From Dysgonamonadaceae bacterium (GTDB lineage: Bacteria > Bacteroidota > Bacteroidia > Bacteroidales > Azobacteroidaceae), in the NCBI GenBank assembly GCA_031272085.1, contig JAISUN010000016.1:1-48965 (forward strand): a DNA stretch of 48,965 nucleotides, read 5' to 3'. A program made the position numbers and the translations under genes. Positions within the stretch are counted from its first letter, which is position 1; each line of letters opens with the position of its first letter. Shown piece after piece: positions 17,271 to 26,547 of this stretch. The notes under the pieces were generated by a model. It saw nothing but the letters and a program-made list of their open reading frames with translations. It made no database searches and was not told where the DNA came from.

Positions 17271-20198
17271 ATGAAGATAAATAAATATATAAAAATAGCG
17301 GCAGTCTGCGCAGGATTTGCGTTCTGCGGAAGCGTTTTTGCACAGCAGGATTCGCTGGATATTGCACCCGTTTTGGACCCCTCGATTACAGGAGCGGTGT
17401 CTTCAACGACCGGCAGTATTTTAGACAAAGCGCCGACAAATATACTTACCGAAACGTTCTACGGACGGCTGCCGGGACTGCAAATATCGGAAAATATGCC
17501 CGATTTGATATTTTTCGGATACGGAAATTTTACCCGGACGATTCGCGGACTTTCTTCCATCAACGGTTCGCCGCTGGTAGTTATCGACGGAATTATCGCC
17601 CCTACGCAATATGTGGAATTTCTCACACCGAAGGAAATCGAGAGCGTTACGGTGCTGAAAGACGCCGCTTCAACAGCCGTTTACGGCATTCAGGGAGGCC
17701 CCGGCGTGATTCTCATCAACACCCGCCGCGGCCGGATTACCGACAAGCGCAAGGTGGAAGTTTATGCCGACAATTCGTTTCAACAAATGACGCGCACGCC
17801 GACTTTCATCAACTCGCAACAATATGCCGAAATGCGCAATCAGGCCGGATATAACGACGGTCTGGGCGCGTATTCGCAATTTTCGCAGGCCTCGATTGAC
17901 AAATTTGCCGCAGGCGACGACCCATTTTATCCCAGCAACGACTGGTACGATATGTTCATCAAAGACGTGGTAATGCGGCAGCGGGTAGGAGTAAACGTTA
18001 CGGGCGGCAACCAGCAGTTCCGCTATTTCTCGAACCTGAATTTCATCAATCAGGACAACGTATTTAATATAACGGACGGCGACCCCAACCGCATTTATTC
18101 GGCTTCCGACGCCCGCCCCGGAACAAAAATTGTCAGTCTGCGCCTGAATATGGACGTTGATTTCAACCGCTACGTTTCGGGATATATGCGCTTGGCCGGA
18201 AACTTGAAAGACCAGAAAATCACAGGACAGTATTTTGCAGGGGACGGCTCGATTCAGCCATATTCCAAGATTTTTTACCAGCCGCCTACGATGTTCGGCC
18301 CGCTTTCGCCCATTATCGAAGGCAACGAATCCGTCAGCCAGCAGGTTATGACCGTCGATGGGCTTGATTTGCCGGTTTACGGAATACTCAACCGCTCCGG
18401 ATACTCTTCCATTTACGAAACAAACGTAATAGCCCAAACCGGATTGAAAGGCAACCTTGATTTCATTACAAAAGGCCTTACGGCAAGCGCGGCATTCGCA
18501 TACCAACTGTACAGCCGCAACCAGGTGGAATTTTATCCTGCAATAGATTCATATAATCCGGTGGAGTATGCCAAGGTTGTCCGCGGCGACGATTTTTCCG
18601 ACCACACAAATTTCAGCCTTTACGGTTCGGATATTAACCGGACGATGATATACAAAAAAGGCTCGACATTTTTCTATTACACGATTTTATCGGGAAGCAT
18701 CGATTATGCCCGCCGTTTCGGCGCCAGCAGCATCAACGCTTCGTTAAGCACTTATTATTTGAGTCAGTCGAAAGAAGCCGGAGGCTACGACTACAAAGTT
18801 TTGCCTTACAAAAAACAGGTTTCTTCATTGAGCCTGCTCTACGGCTACGGCGACAAATATTACCTGAAAGGCGACCTCGGAATGTCAGGCTCTTCGGAAT
18901 TTGCCGAAAAATACCGGCACATACTTACGCCCGCTGTTTCGGCGTCCTGGGTTGCCGGCAAGGAAGATTTCCTGAAAGACAATTCGACGCTTACAGCGCT
19001 GAAATTCCGCGCTTCTTACGGTTTGACGGGCAATGATACTTACGACAGCGACGTGCGCTTTATGTACACCGACAATATCCGTTCCGACGGTACCGAAAAT
19101 GTGCGTGCAAATCCCGATATTCAGCCCGAAATAATCAAGAAACTGAATATTGGAGTTGATTTTGGCCTGTTCAACGCCTTCACCATTGGCGGCGACTTTT
19201 TCCACCACCGCACCGACAATATGCTTATCCGCCTTTCAAATAAGGAACCCGAACTTCTCGGAACGACTTTGACAAATTATCCTTTGGCAAACGACGGCGC
19301 AATGAAAAATACCGGTTTCGAAATTTCGCTCGGATACGACAAGCAATTGAACGAAAATTTCCGCCTCTTTGCAGAAGCGAACTTTATGCAGGCCGTCAAT
19401 CAGATAGTGAAATTCGGCGAAGTAGAGTTGGGCAGCGGTTATCCGTATGCTTACCGCGTCGAAGGTTATTCTTTCGGCCAGCCCTGGGGCTATTTAGTTG
19501 ATTATTCCAACGGTAACGGATTTTTCAATTCGGCCGACGAACTTTCATCCTATCTTTCGGGCGTAACTTATTCGTTTGGAACGCCACGGGTAGGCGATTT
19601 GAAATATATCGACGTGAACAACGACGGCGTAATAGATTCCAAGGACATTGTTCCGATGGGCTATACAAACCGTTTCCCGCAGCAGGAATTTTCGTTTAAC
19701 GGCGGATTTAACTACCGCAACTGGGAATTTTCCTTCCTCTTGCAGGGCGTCAATCAGCGTTCTTATTTCCTGCAAAACGAGGGCTTCGACGAATCTTTGG
19801 GAAAAGGCATTTACAGCGATATTCACCTGAATGCGTGGACAGCCGAGCGGTATGCCGCCGGCGAAAATATTACCGCTCCGGCGCTTTCGCTCTCGCCTAC
19901 AACCAATCATCCGAGCGTAACAACGCCTTCGGTGCGCGACGAAACGATTGCAGGCGCAACCGATTATTACCTGCAAAACGGCGCATATCTCCGGCTGAAA
20001 AACGCGGAACTGGCCTACAATTTGCCGAAATCCGTAGCCAACAAACTGTATTTGGAAAGTTGCAGGATTGCGCTTAACGCCGAAAATCTGCTGACTTTCG
20101 ACAAAATGAAGTTGAAATCTATCGACCCGGAAGTCGGGAAAATCACTGTTTTCCAGCCTTTCAGAGTATATAACATTTCGTTGAGCGTTAAATTCTAA
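17271..20198 (+). CDS. SusC/RagA-type TonB-dependent transporter lacking the N-terminal carboxypeptidase-like domain (SusC2)
   Basis: A 975-residue outer-membrane transporter. The signal peptide (ending near SVFAQQ) is followed almost directly by the plug (NILTETFYGRLPGLQISENM, then VVIDGIIAPTQY and VLKDAASTAVYGIQGGPG). The STN and CarboxypepD_reg-like domains that usually precede it are missing, and no clear TonB-box stretch like DEVVVVAYG is seen. The barrel is complete and ends in SLSVKF. The gene is intact, so the short N-terminus looks like a natural variant rather than a truncation. It pairs with SusD2, whose ATG begins 13 bases after its stop, and probably shares the transcript starting before SusC1. 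Confidence 0.93.
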   Translation: MKINKYIKIAAVCAGFAFCGSVFAQQDSLDIAPVLDPSITGAVSSTTGSILDKAPTNILTETFYGRLPGLQISENMPDLIFFGYGNFTRTIRGLSSINGSPLVVIDGIIAPTQYVEFLTPKEIESVTVLKDAASTAVYGIQGGPGVILINTRRGRITDKRKVEVYADNSFQQMTRTPTFINSQQYAEMRNQAGYNDGLGAYSQFSQASIDKFAAGDDPFYPSNDWYDMFIKDVVMRQRVGVNVTGGNQQFRYFSNLNFINQDNVFNITDGDPNRIYSASDARPGTKIVSLRLNMDVDFNRYVSGYMRLAGNLKDQKITGQYFAGDGSIQPYSKIFYQPPTMFGPLSPIIEGNESVSQQVMTVDGLDLPVYGILNRSGYSSIYETNVIAQTGLKGNLDFITKGLTASAAFAYQLYSRNQVEFYPAIDSYNPVEYAKVVRGDDFSDHTNFSLYGSDINRTMIYKKGSTFFYYTILSGSIDYARRFGASSINASLSTYYLSQSKEAGGYDYKVLPYKKQVSSLSLLYGYGDKYYLKGDLGMSGSSEFAEKYRHILTPAVSASWVAGKEDFLKDNSTLTALKFRASYGLTGNDTYDSDVRFMYTDNIRSDGTENVRANPDIQPEIIKKLNIGVDFGLFNAFTIGGDFFHHRTDNMLIRLSNKEPELLGTTLTNYPLANDGAMKNTGFEISLGYDKQLNENFRLFAEANFMQAVNQIVKFGEVELGSGYPYAYRVEGYSFGQPWGYLVDYSNGNGFFNSADELSSYLSGVTYSFGTPRVGDLKYIDVNNDGVIDSKDIVPMGYTNRFPQQEFSFNGGFNYRNWEFSFLLQGVNQRSYFLQNEGFDESLGKGIYSDIHLNAWTAERYAAGENITAPALSLSPTTNHPSVTTPSVRDETIAGATDYYLQNGAYLRLKNAELAYNLPKSVANKLYLESCRIALNAENLLTFDKMKLKSIDPEVGKITVFQPFRVYNISLSVKF

Positions 20199-20211
20199 AA
20201 TAAAATTAGAT

Positions 20212-22563
20212 ATGAAAAATACTGTATTCAAAATATTGACTGTTGCGTTTATAGGGCTGAATTTCTGCTTCTGCGCCGACCTCGCTCCCGAAGAAGACGG
20301 GCGATTGACGATGGACGAAGTATTCAGCCAGTATTACACAACCAAAAACTATTTAAGCAAATGTTACGAGTATATTCCGAAAGCCGGAATTTCTTACGAC
20401 CTTTCAGACCCAAGCGATAAAAGCACCGGAAGGTCGATGCTCGCCTCGTTTTCCGACGAAGCGCAGGACGCCCGCGGCGGAATTTCGAGCGCTGCAAACG
20501 ACTGGTACAACAACCGCACGTCGCCTACAAAATACGCCGTAACCGACGCTTGGAGCGATATGTACGCCGGCATCCGACGCTGCAACACCTTCCTGGCCAA
20601 TATCGGCGGCACGACGGCTACCATCAATACGGCGCAAAAAGCCTGCTGGACAGCCGAAGCGCACACTTTGCGGGCATTTTATTACCTGCAACTCATAAAA
20701 CGCTACGGCGGAGTTCCAATCATCGAGCAACCTTACGAGATAGATTACGACTGCTCGACCTTGCGCCGCGCTTCCTTTGAGGCTTGCGTCGATTTTATCA
20801 TTGCCGAATGCGACGCCGCTTTGGCAACGCCCGAAGAAACAGCAAGTTCCGAAAATTTTGCGCAAAGTTTCCGCTGGCGGGTGAACCGCGACGACGAGAA
20901 AGCCACTTTTACCCGCGCTGCGGCCTGGGCAATAAAATCGCAGGCTGCGCTTTTCGCAGCAAGCCCGCTGTGGTACGCAAGCGGCAGCAAATACACATGG
21001 CAAAAAGCCGAAGAAATAACCAAGGCTGCGCTCGACGCCTGTACAGGAGCCGGTTACGCTTTGTACAACACGCCTCCGGCCGACGGCGTTGTGACTGCGC
21101 CAAACGCTTATTCTTACTATTTCTTCAAAACTTGGAGTCCGGCTGCCGGCGACGATAAAGAAACGATTTACGAATCGGACGACCGAATGAAAATCTGGCA
21201 ATCGCAAGGTTTGCCCCAGACAAGCGGACAAACTTCGTCCGGAGCAGGCCCCTCGCAAGAGTTGGTTGACGCTTACGAAACAACCGACGGACAGCCGGTG
21301 CTGAACCTGAACCAGCCCTATTTGGACGAATCGCATTTGCAGCCCAATTACAACAGGGACAATAGCGTGTACGACCCGGCAAATCCGTATTCCAACCGCG
21401 ACCCGCGTTTCTACGCCTCTATCTGGTACAACGGCGCATCCAACGGAATGCGCTCTATCCCCGGCGGCGGTGCGCTTATACCTACGTATTGGAGCGAAAT
21501 GTATTACAGAACCGACGGCTGGCCTGAAAATAATCAGCCTGACGGCTTGTACGGCGTAACCGCAACCGACAATACCGACGGAAGCACAACTTACAAAGTC
21601 AAGAGCGGAGCCGCAAATCCGTATTTTTATACAACCGGAATCGGCGGAATCGACGATAATGCAGGTTCGCACACTTTCCCGACGGACGCTTCGGCTTACA
21701 TATTGACGTTTGATTATACATCGTCCGCCGACGGCGACGGTAAAATCTATTTCTACGTGGGAATACAGGGAACGCCGGATGAAAGCCGGTCGGCTACGGT
21801 AAATTTTGAGGCTACGACAGAATGGAAAACCATTTCGATTGACGTTACCGATATTGTAAAGAACCAAAGTTGGGGTTTCGGCACCGGCGGCGACTTCCTG
21901 CGGCTCAACCTTCCGGCAGGCATCGCGGGATACACGCTTTCAATATACGATATGCACGTAAATGTAATGTATGCAAGCGCGGCGTATGAACCCGTCAGCA
22001 TTGTAGATACCTACGCCGGCAGCGCAAACGGTTTTACGGCCGACGTTACCAACGTCCGCTACACTCATACCGGCTATTATATCCGCAAGTTCAACGACCA
22101 TACTTCCAACGCCGAATTGCCCGAACGCGACGGTTATATGAAGATTTTCCGCCTTGCGGAACTTTATTTGAACTATGCCGAAGCAGCAGCACAGGCAGGC
22201 GATGCAGCAGGAGCCTTGACTGCCCTGAACACAGTCCGCGCCCGCGCGGGAATGCCCGCATTGCAGGGTTTGAGCGGACAGACGCTTATCAACCGCGTCC
22301 GCAACGAACGCCGCGTAGAATTTGCTTTTGAAGAAAAACGTTTCTTCGACGTGCGCCGCTGGAACGTAATCGACCAGACCGACGGCTTCGTTACCGGTAT
22401 GAAAATTACCAAAAAAGCCGACGGCACTTTCTCGTATGAGCGCGTTAAACTGCAAAACCGCGGGACAGACGCATCGAAATATCTGATGTTCCCCATCAAT
22501 CAGTCGGAAGTGAACAAATTATCCGCCGCAACCGGCGCTAACTGGCAAAATCCGGGCTGGTAA
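20212..22563 (+). CDS. SusD-family lipoprotein with an inserted beta-sandwich-like domain (SusD2)
   Basis: At 783 residues this SusD is well above the usual 500-650. The lipobox cysteine lies near residue 21, in FCFCADLAPEED. The N-terminal SusD domain (ACWTAEAHTLRAFYYLQLIKR... region) and the C-terminal domain (LINRVRNERRVEFAFEEKRFFDVRRW, read in two parts) are intact. Between them, residues about 412-593 form an extra block directly after NRDPRFYASIWYNG. It has the alternating pattern of a carbohydrate-binding beta-sandwich (AYILTFDYTSSADGDGKIYF, ATTEWKTISIDVTDIV, GYTLSIYDMHVNV). SusD1 has only a short linker at the same place. The block resembles CBM4/9-like or galactose-binding-like folds; I cannot name the family. 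Likely effect: a second glycan-binding site on the transporter lid. Confidence 0.92.
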   Translation: MKNTVFKILTVAFIGLNFCFCADLAPEEDGRLTMDEVFSQYYTTKNYLSKCYEYIPKAGISYDLSDPSDKSTGRSMLASFSDEAQDARGGISSAANDWYNNRTSPTKYAVTDAWSDMYAGIRRCNTFLANIGGTTATINTAQKACWTAEAHTLRAFYYLQLIKRYGGVPIIEQPYEIDYDCSTLRRASFEACVDFIIAECDAALATPEETASSENFAQSFRWRVNRDDEKATFTRAAAWAIKSQAALFAASPLWYASGSKYTWQKAEEITKAALDACTGAGYALYNTPPADGVVTAPNAYSYYFFKTWSPAAGDDKETIYESDDRMKIWQSQGLPQTSGQTSSGAGPSQELVDAYETTDGQPVLNLNQPYLDESHLQPNYNRDNSVYDPANPYSNRDPRFYASIWYNGASNGMRSIPGGGALIPTYWSEMYYRTDGWPENNQPDGLYGVTATDNTDGSTTYKVKSGAANPYFYTTGIGGIDDNAGSHTFPTDASAYILTFDYTSSADGDGKIYFYVGIQGTPDESRSATVNFEATTEWKTISIDVTDIVKNQSWGFGTGGDFLRLNLPAGIAGYTLSIYDMHVNVMYASAAYEPVSIVDTYAGSANGFTADVTNVRYTHTGYYIRKFNDHTSNAELPERDGYMKIFRLAELYLNYAEAAAQAGDAAGALTALNTVRARAGMPALQGLSGQTLINRVRNERRVEFAFEEKRFFDVRRWNVIDQTDGFVTGMKITKKADGTFSYERVKLQNRGTDASKYLMFPINQSEVNKLSAATGANWQNPGW

Positions 22564-22606
22564 TGGAATTTTTTAATTAAATGTTAAACAAAAAAAGTAA
22601 AAATAT

Positions 22607-23854
22607 ATGAAAAAGATATTTCTGACAGGTTTAGCGGCGGTATTGGCTTTGCCGGTATTTATTGCCTGCAACGACAATATTCCCGACGATTTGAGTTTCG
22701 ACAATTACAAAAATCTGTGGCTGATTACGGCGGGGAAATCCGACAAGGCGACAACCGAAATTGATATAAACGGCGCAATAGATACCGTATTTTCCATAGC
22801 GGGAATGCGCTACGGCGGCGTTCAGCAGCCGGTTGGCGAAGTTACGGCTTCGCTTGCTATCGACCTCTCGCTCGTAAGCGCTTACAATCAGGAAAACGGA
22901 ACGGACTTTTTGCCCGCTCCCGCCGGCAGCGTTTCTTTGGGCGAGGCTTCGCTCACTATTCCGGGAAGCGGATTTATTTCCAATCCTTTCACATTGAACG
23001 TAAAAGGCTCGCAAATGGAATACGGCAAAACCTATCTCGTTCCCGTTACCCTGTCCCAGAGCAACAGCCTGCAAATCGACGAGAGCCGCAAAACGGCTTA
23101 CGTCCGGATAAACCGCAACCGTTACGGCCGCGTGGATGAAATTGCCTTCATCAACGCAAATACTACCGGATGGTGGACTTTCGACGATACGGCAAATCTG
23201 TTTAAGGCAACCGTAGGACAGGATATTACAGGAGGCTACGGAACAACTACTTACGGCGACCTTGATTTCAATTATACGGAAGCGGACGTTTGCGAAGGCC
23301 CGTCTTCCACAAATGGAGCGGTAACTTTGCCGTATAATTCCTTCCTGCACGTTAGGCACGGCATTACGCCCAACGGCGGCGGAGCAAACGTAAATCAGTA
23401 TTCAATGTTGCTTGACTACCGCCTTGCAGGTACTTATTACATACCGTTCTACAATACGGATATGACAAACGCCAACGAAGCCGATTTGTTTGAAAACGGA
23501 AGGGCTTATACAATATATCAGGATTCTTACTGGTATGGCGACCCTGTCGATTATTACAATTATACTGCGGCCGTTATTGTATTGAACCAGTGGCAACGCA
23601 TGGTTGTTACGGTTGACCTTGTGAACAATACTTTCAGCATATATCACAATGGGCAGTTCGTGCAAACTTTCAGCGATGCGACGGCATTTGCGATAGACGG
23701 TTTCCAGAGCCTCGACCCTGCGGGAGTTCTGCTCGGCGCCGACGGAACCGGACTTACCGGCGAGATAGATTTTGCCGAAGTGCGTATCTGGAACGCGGTT
23801 TTGACCGCCGAACAGGTTGCCTTGCTCGGCACGGTGGGAAATGTTCCCCAATAA
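22607..23854 (+). CDS. Surface glycan-binding lipoprotein, DUF1735 + LamG-like (copy A)
   Basis: A 415-residue lipoprotein (lipobox FIAC followed by NDNIPDD, an acidic surface-export context). Residues about 40-175 match the DUF1735 (BT_3987-like N-terminal) domain by the pattern MRYGGVQQPVGEVTASLAID and SLTIPGSGF. Residues about 180-410 form a concanavalin/LamG-like domain (GWWTFDDTANLF at its start, VRIWNAVLTAEQVALLG at its end). Proteins of this layout sit behind susCD pairs and are taken to bind glycan at the cell surface, as SusE/SusF-type positions do. It is followed 34 nt later by a clear paralogue. No catalytic motif of a LamG-like glycosidase is evident. Binding target unknown. Confidence 0.85.
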   Translation: MKKIFLTGLAAVLALPVFIACNDNIPDDLSFDNYKNLWLITAGKSDKATTEIDINGAIDTVFSIAGMRYGGVQQPVGEVTASLAIDLSLVSAYNQENGTDFLPAPAGSVSLGEASLTIPGSGFISNPFTLNVKGSQMEYGKTYLVPVTLSQSNSLQIDESRKTAYVRINRNRYGRVDEIAFINANTTGWWTFDDTANLFKATVGQDITGGYGTTTYGDLDFNYTEADVCEGPSSTNGAVTLPYNSFLHVRHGITPNGGGANVNQYSMLLDYRLAGTYYIPFYNTDMTNANEADLFENGRAYTIYQDSYWYGDPVDYYNYTAAVIVLNQWQRMVVTVDLVNNTFSIYHNGQFVQTFSDATAFAIDGFQSLDPAGVLLGADGTGLTGEIDFAEVRIWNAVLTAEQVALLGTVGNVPQ

Positions 23855-23888
23855 CAATATTTGTCTAATTTTATTAATATAAAATGAT

Positions 23889-25094
23889 ATGAAAAAAACA
23901 TTAATAAAAAGTATAATAGCGGCCGCCTTTATCCTGCCGATGTTTATTTCCTGCGGCGACGGGATACCTACCGACGTCAAATTGGAGGATAATATGAGCG
24001 TATATCTGCTCCCGGCTATGGACGAAAATACGATAAACCTGTTTGGCGAAGTGGATACGACGCTTACGCTGGCTGGATTGCGCTATGGAGGCGCACAGCA
24101 GCCGGTCGGCGAGATTACGGCTTCGCTCGCTATCGACCCATCGCTCATCGCCACTTATAATGCGGAAAAGGGAACATCTTATCACCCTATGCCTTCGGGA
24201 ACTGTTTCGCTTGATAAATCTTCGCTGACCATTCCCTCCAACAGGTTTGCTTCTGATATTTTCAAGTTGAGCATTACGGACAGGGGGCTTTTAGACGCCG
24301 ATTCATCCTATCTCGTTCCAATAAAAGTTAGTTCGCTTAACGGCGGCCTCTCTTTGGACGAAACGCGGTCAATCGCATACGTAGTCATAAACCGCCAGCC
24401 GAGCATAGCAGATTTGCTTGAACAGGCTGCCGAGCGGCTGAAAGGCCAATGGACTTTCGACAATTCGGCCGATATTTATGCAGGTTCGCCCGGCGCTCCG
24501 CTGATTCCTCACGAGGATTTCGGCGCAATAACTCCCATTTCGGTAAGCGGAACCAACAAGGGAATCTCGATACCCCCCGGTTCGTATCTGTGGATGGACC
24601 ACAATATCGGCGCAAACGGCGGCGGAATCTATGTAAACGAATATACGCTGATATGCGACGTCAAGGCTAACGGCGCGGCTTATTATGCGCCGGTCTATAA
24701 TACCAACCTCGACAACTACAACGAAGCCGAGATTTATGCCAATGGAACTGCATTTGTAATTTATCAGGATGAATATTACGGCGACCCCGTAAATTATTAC
24801 GGAGAGTCGAAAAGCAACTCTGTTTCGCCGGACAGTTGGACGCGGCTTGCCATAGCGGTATCGCTGGCCAACCATTCCGTAAAGTTGTATGCTAACGGCT
24901 TGATAATTGCCACCTTCAACGACGACGATACAGTATTCGTCCTCGACGGCAACTGGGCAATGGACACCGCGTCAGTGCTGATACACGCCGATGTGTACGG
25001 CGATTATTATACCGCGCTCTCTTTTGCCGAACTGCGCGTTTACGACAAAGAACTTTCCGCAGCGCAAATCGCTGCTATCGGAGGCGTAAAATAA
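23889..25094 (+). CDS. Surface glycan-binding lipoprotein, DUF1735 + LamG-like (copy B)
   Basis: A 401-residue paralogue of the preceding gene with the same order of parts: lipobox FISC then GDGIPTD, DUF1735 (LRYGGAQQPVGEITASLAID; SLTIPSNRF), and a LamG-like domain (GQWTFDNSADIYA; LRVYDKELSAAQIAAIGG). The first half is much closer between the copies than the second, so the duplicates may bind different parts of the same glycan. It lies inside the PUL transcript and is followed after 7 nt by the M64 peptidase gene, close enough for coupled translation. The function is inferred from domain layout and position only. Confidence 0.85.
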   Translation: MKKTLIKSIIAAAFILPMFISCGDGIPTDVKLEDNMSVYLLPAMDENTINLFGEVDTTLTLAGLRYGGAQQPVGEITASLAIDPSLIATYNAEKGTSYHPMPSGTVSLDKSSLTIPSNRFASDIFKLSITDRGLLDADSSYLVPIKVSSLNGGLSLDETRSIAYVVINRQPSIADLLEQAAERLKGQWTFDNSADIYAGSPGAPLIPHEDFGAITPISVSGTNKGISIPPGSYLWMDHNIGANGGGIYVNEYTLICDVKANGAAYYAPVYNTNLDNYNEAEIYANGTAFVIYQDEYYGDPVNYYGESKSNSVSPDSWTRLAIAVSLANHSVKLYANGLIIATFNDDDTVFVLDGNWAMDTASVLIHADVYGDYYTALSFAELRVYDKELSAAQIAAIGGVK

Positions 25095-25101
25095 CAGTTT
25101 G

Positions 25102-26520
25102 GTGAGATTAGTATTATTGATTTTCTTTCTTGCAGCAAGCCTTTGGTCGAAAGCCGAAACGCGCTTGTCAACCGACAGGCTCGCTGCGGGGACGAAAAAA
25201 ACGGAAAAGAAATTCCGTTTGACGAGCGATAAAGATTGGCGGATTGAAACGGAAAAGGCTTGGATTTCTGTCAGCCCTCAGAAAGGCAAAGCAGGAACTC
25301 ACACTCTTACCGCCGCAGTCCTCGAAAACTCCGATTTTTCGGAACGCACAGCGTGCATAAAGGTTATAACATCCGATACCGTAATAAAACTAACTGTAAA
25401 TCAAGTGGATAGCGAAAACTATTGGAAAAATGGCGACCTGATTACCTTAAACAGCGCAGGACAACTCCCGCCCGGCCGCAAACCCATCCCGATTGTCATT
25501 ATCGGCGACGGCTGGGATTTGAGCGACCTCCGCAAAGGCGGCCTCTGGGAAACTTTTGCCCGCGCCCTGTCCGACCTGTTCCTCGAAATCGACGTCGTAC
25601 GCGACTTCCGCGATTATTTCGATATTTACGCCTACTGCGCCGAATCGAACCACCGCGGGATTCACGGATTCAACGCTTTTGGAACAACAACTAAAAAAGG
25701 CACCGACTTCAAAAAAATGCGCCGCCTGATTAATAAAGCCCTCAAAAATCACCCGAACCGCAAGGCAATGACTTTCATTTCGGCCTCAAACGGCAAAGTG
25801 GGCGGCTGGGCAAGCGTCGAAGGTTACGCTTTTGTGTCGAATCCCGACAGTACAGGGACTTACGCTTATTGGATGGCTCACGAATTTATAGGCCACGGAT
25901 TCGGGCAAATTCCCGATTTCTACCCCTGCTGGGGCTGCGGAACGGATTTCAGTTGCGATACCCTCGATCGCAACAGTCCGCCGGTGAAGGACAAAATCAC
26001 CCGGCGCGGCGGTTATTATCCCAAATCGTTTACCAACGGCAAAAACAAGGTAAAAGCCCTTGTAAAAAGGACTTACCGCGCTTGGAATGCCGGATTTGAA
26101 TGGAACGTCGATTGGGAAACCGACCCTGAACGCGTCGTCTGGAAAGATTTTATCGGCCGCGAAGGTTACGAAAATGTCGGCGTTTTTCCTACGGAATTTA
26201 ACGACTGGGGCGATTACAACTGCTGGTATTACGGACTTACCACGCCCGAACAGGACGACTGCATGGTTACAAGCGCTTATGTATGGTTCAATGTCGGCTC
26301 GCGTATCTGGCTCTGGAACAAGATTTTGAAGTACACAGGAGTTCCCGACCCCAATCTGCTCGAAAATCCCGACCCCGAACATCCGCGTTCGCTCGAAAAT
26401 TTTATGAAATTCGACGCTGAACACGGCTATAACCGCAACGGACAGCGCAGTCCTCTTCCGGAGGAACATCCTGTCCTGACCGGCAAATATTGGATTGAAA
26501 ATAATTTATATCCGCAATAA
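25102..26520 (+). CDS. Secreted BACON-M64 metallopeptidase
   Basis: A 472-residue secreted protein. There is no ATG: the frame offers TTG (25099) or GTG (25102) directly before the signal peptide RLVLLIFFLAASLWSKA, and I chose GTG. Residues about 20-104 form a BACON domain (SDKDWRIETEKAWISVSPQK; CIKVITSDTVIKLTVNQ). The rest resembles peptidase family M64 (IgA peptidase family): IPIVIIGDGW near the start, the zinc site HEFIGHGFG near residue 261, and the family's C-terminal pattern (NVDWETDPERVVWKDFIG, DDCMV, RIWLWNKILKYTG). The zinc motif reads HExxxH, one residue longer than HExxH, and the following segment has PDFY where DE is usual. It may cleave a glycoprotein substrate between SGBPs and SusC3; loss of activity is also possible. 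Confidence 0.8.
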   Translation: MRLVLLIFFLAASLWSKAETRLSTDRLAAGTKKTEKKFRLTSDKDWRIETEKAWISVSPQKGKAGTHTLTAAVLENSDFSERTACIKVITSDTVIKLTVNQVDSENYWKNGDLITLNSAGQLPPGRKPIPIVIIGDGWDLSDLRKGGLWETFARALSDLFLEIDVVRDFRDYFDIYAYCAESNHRGIHGFNAFGTTTKKGTDFKKMRRLINKALKNHPNRKAMTFISASNGKVGGWASVEGYAFVSNPDSTGTYAYWMAHEFIGHGFGQIPDFYPCWGCGTDFSCDTLDRNSPPVKDKITRRGGYYPKSFTNGKNKVKALVKRTYRAWNAGFEWNVDWETDPERVVWKDFIGREGYENVGVFPTEFNDWGDYNCWYYGLTTPEQDDCMVTSAYVWFNVGSRIWLWNKILKYTGVPDPNLLENPDPEHPRSLENFMKFDAEHGYNRNGQRSPLPEEHPVLTGKYWIENNLYPQ

Positions 26521-26547
26521 TTACATTAATTAATCAAATCAAGTTAA

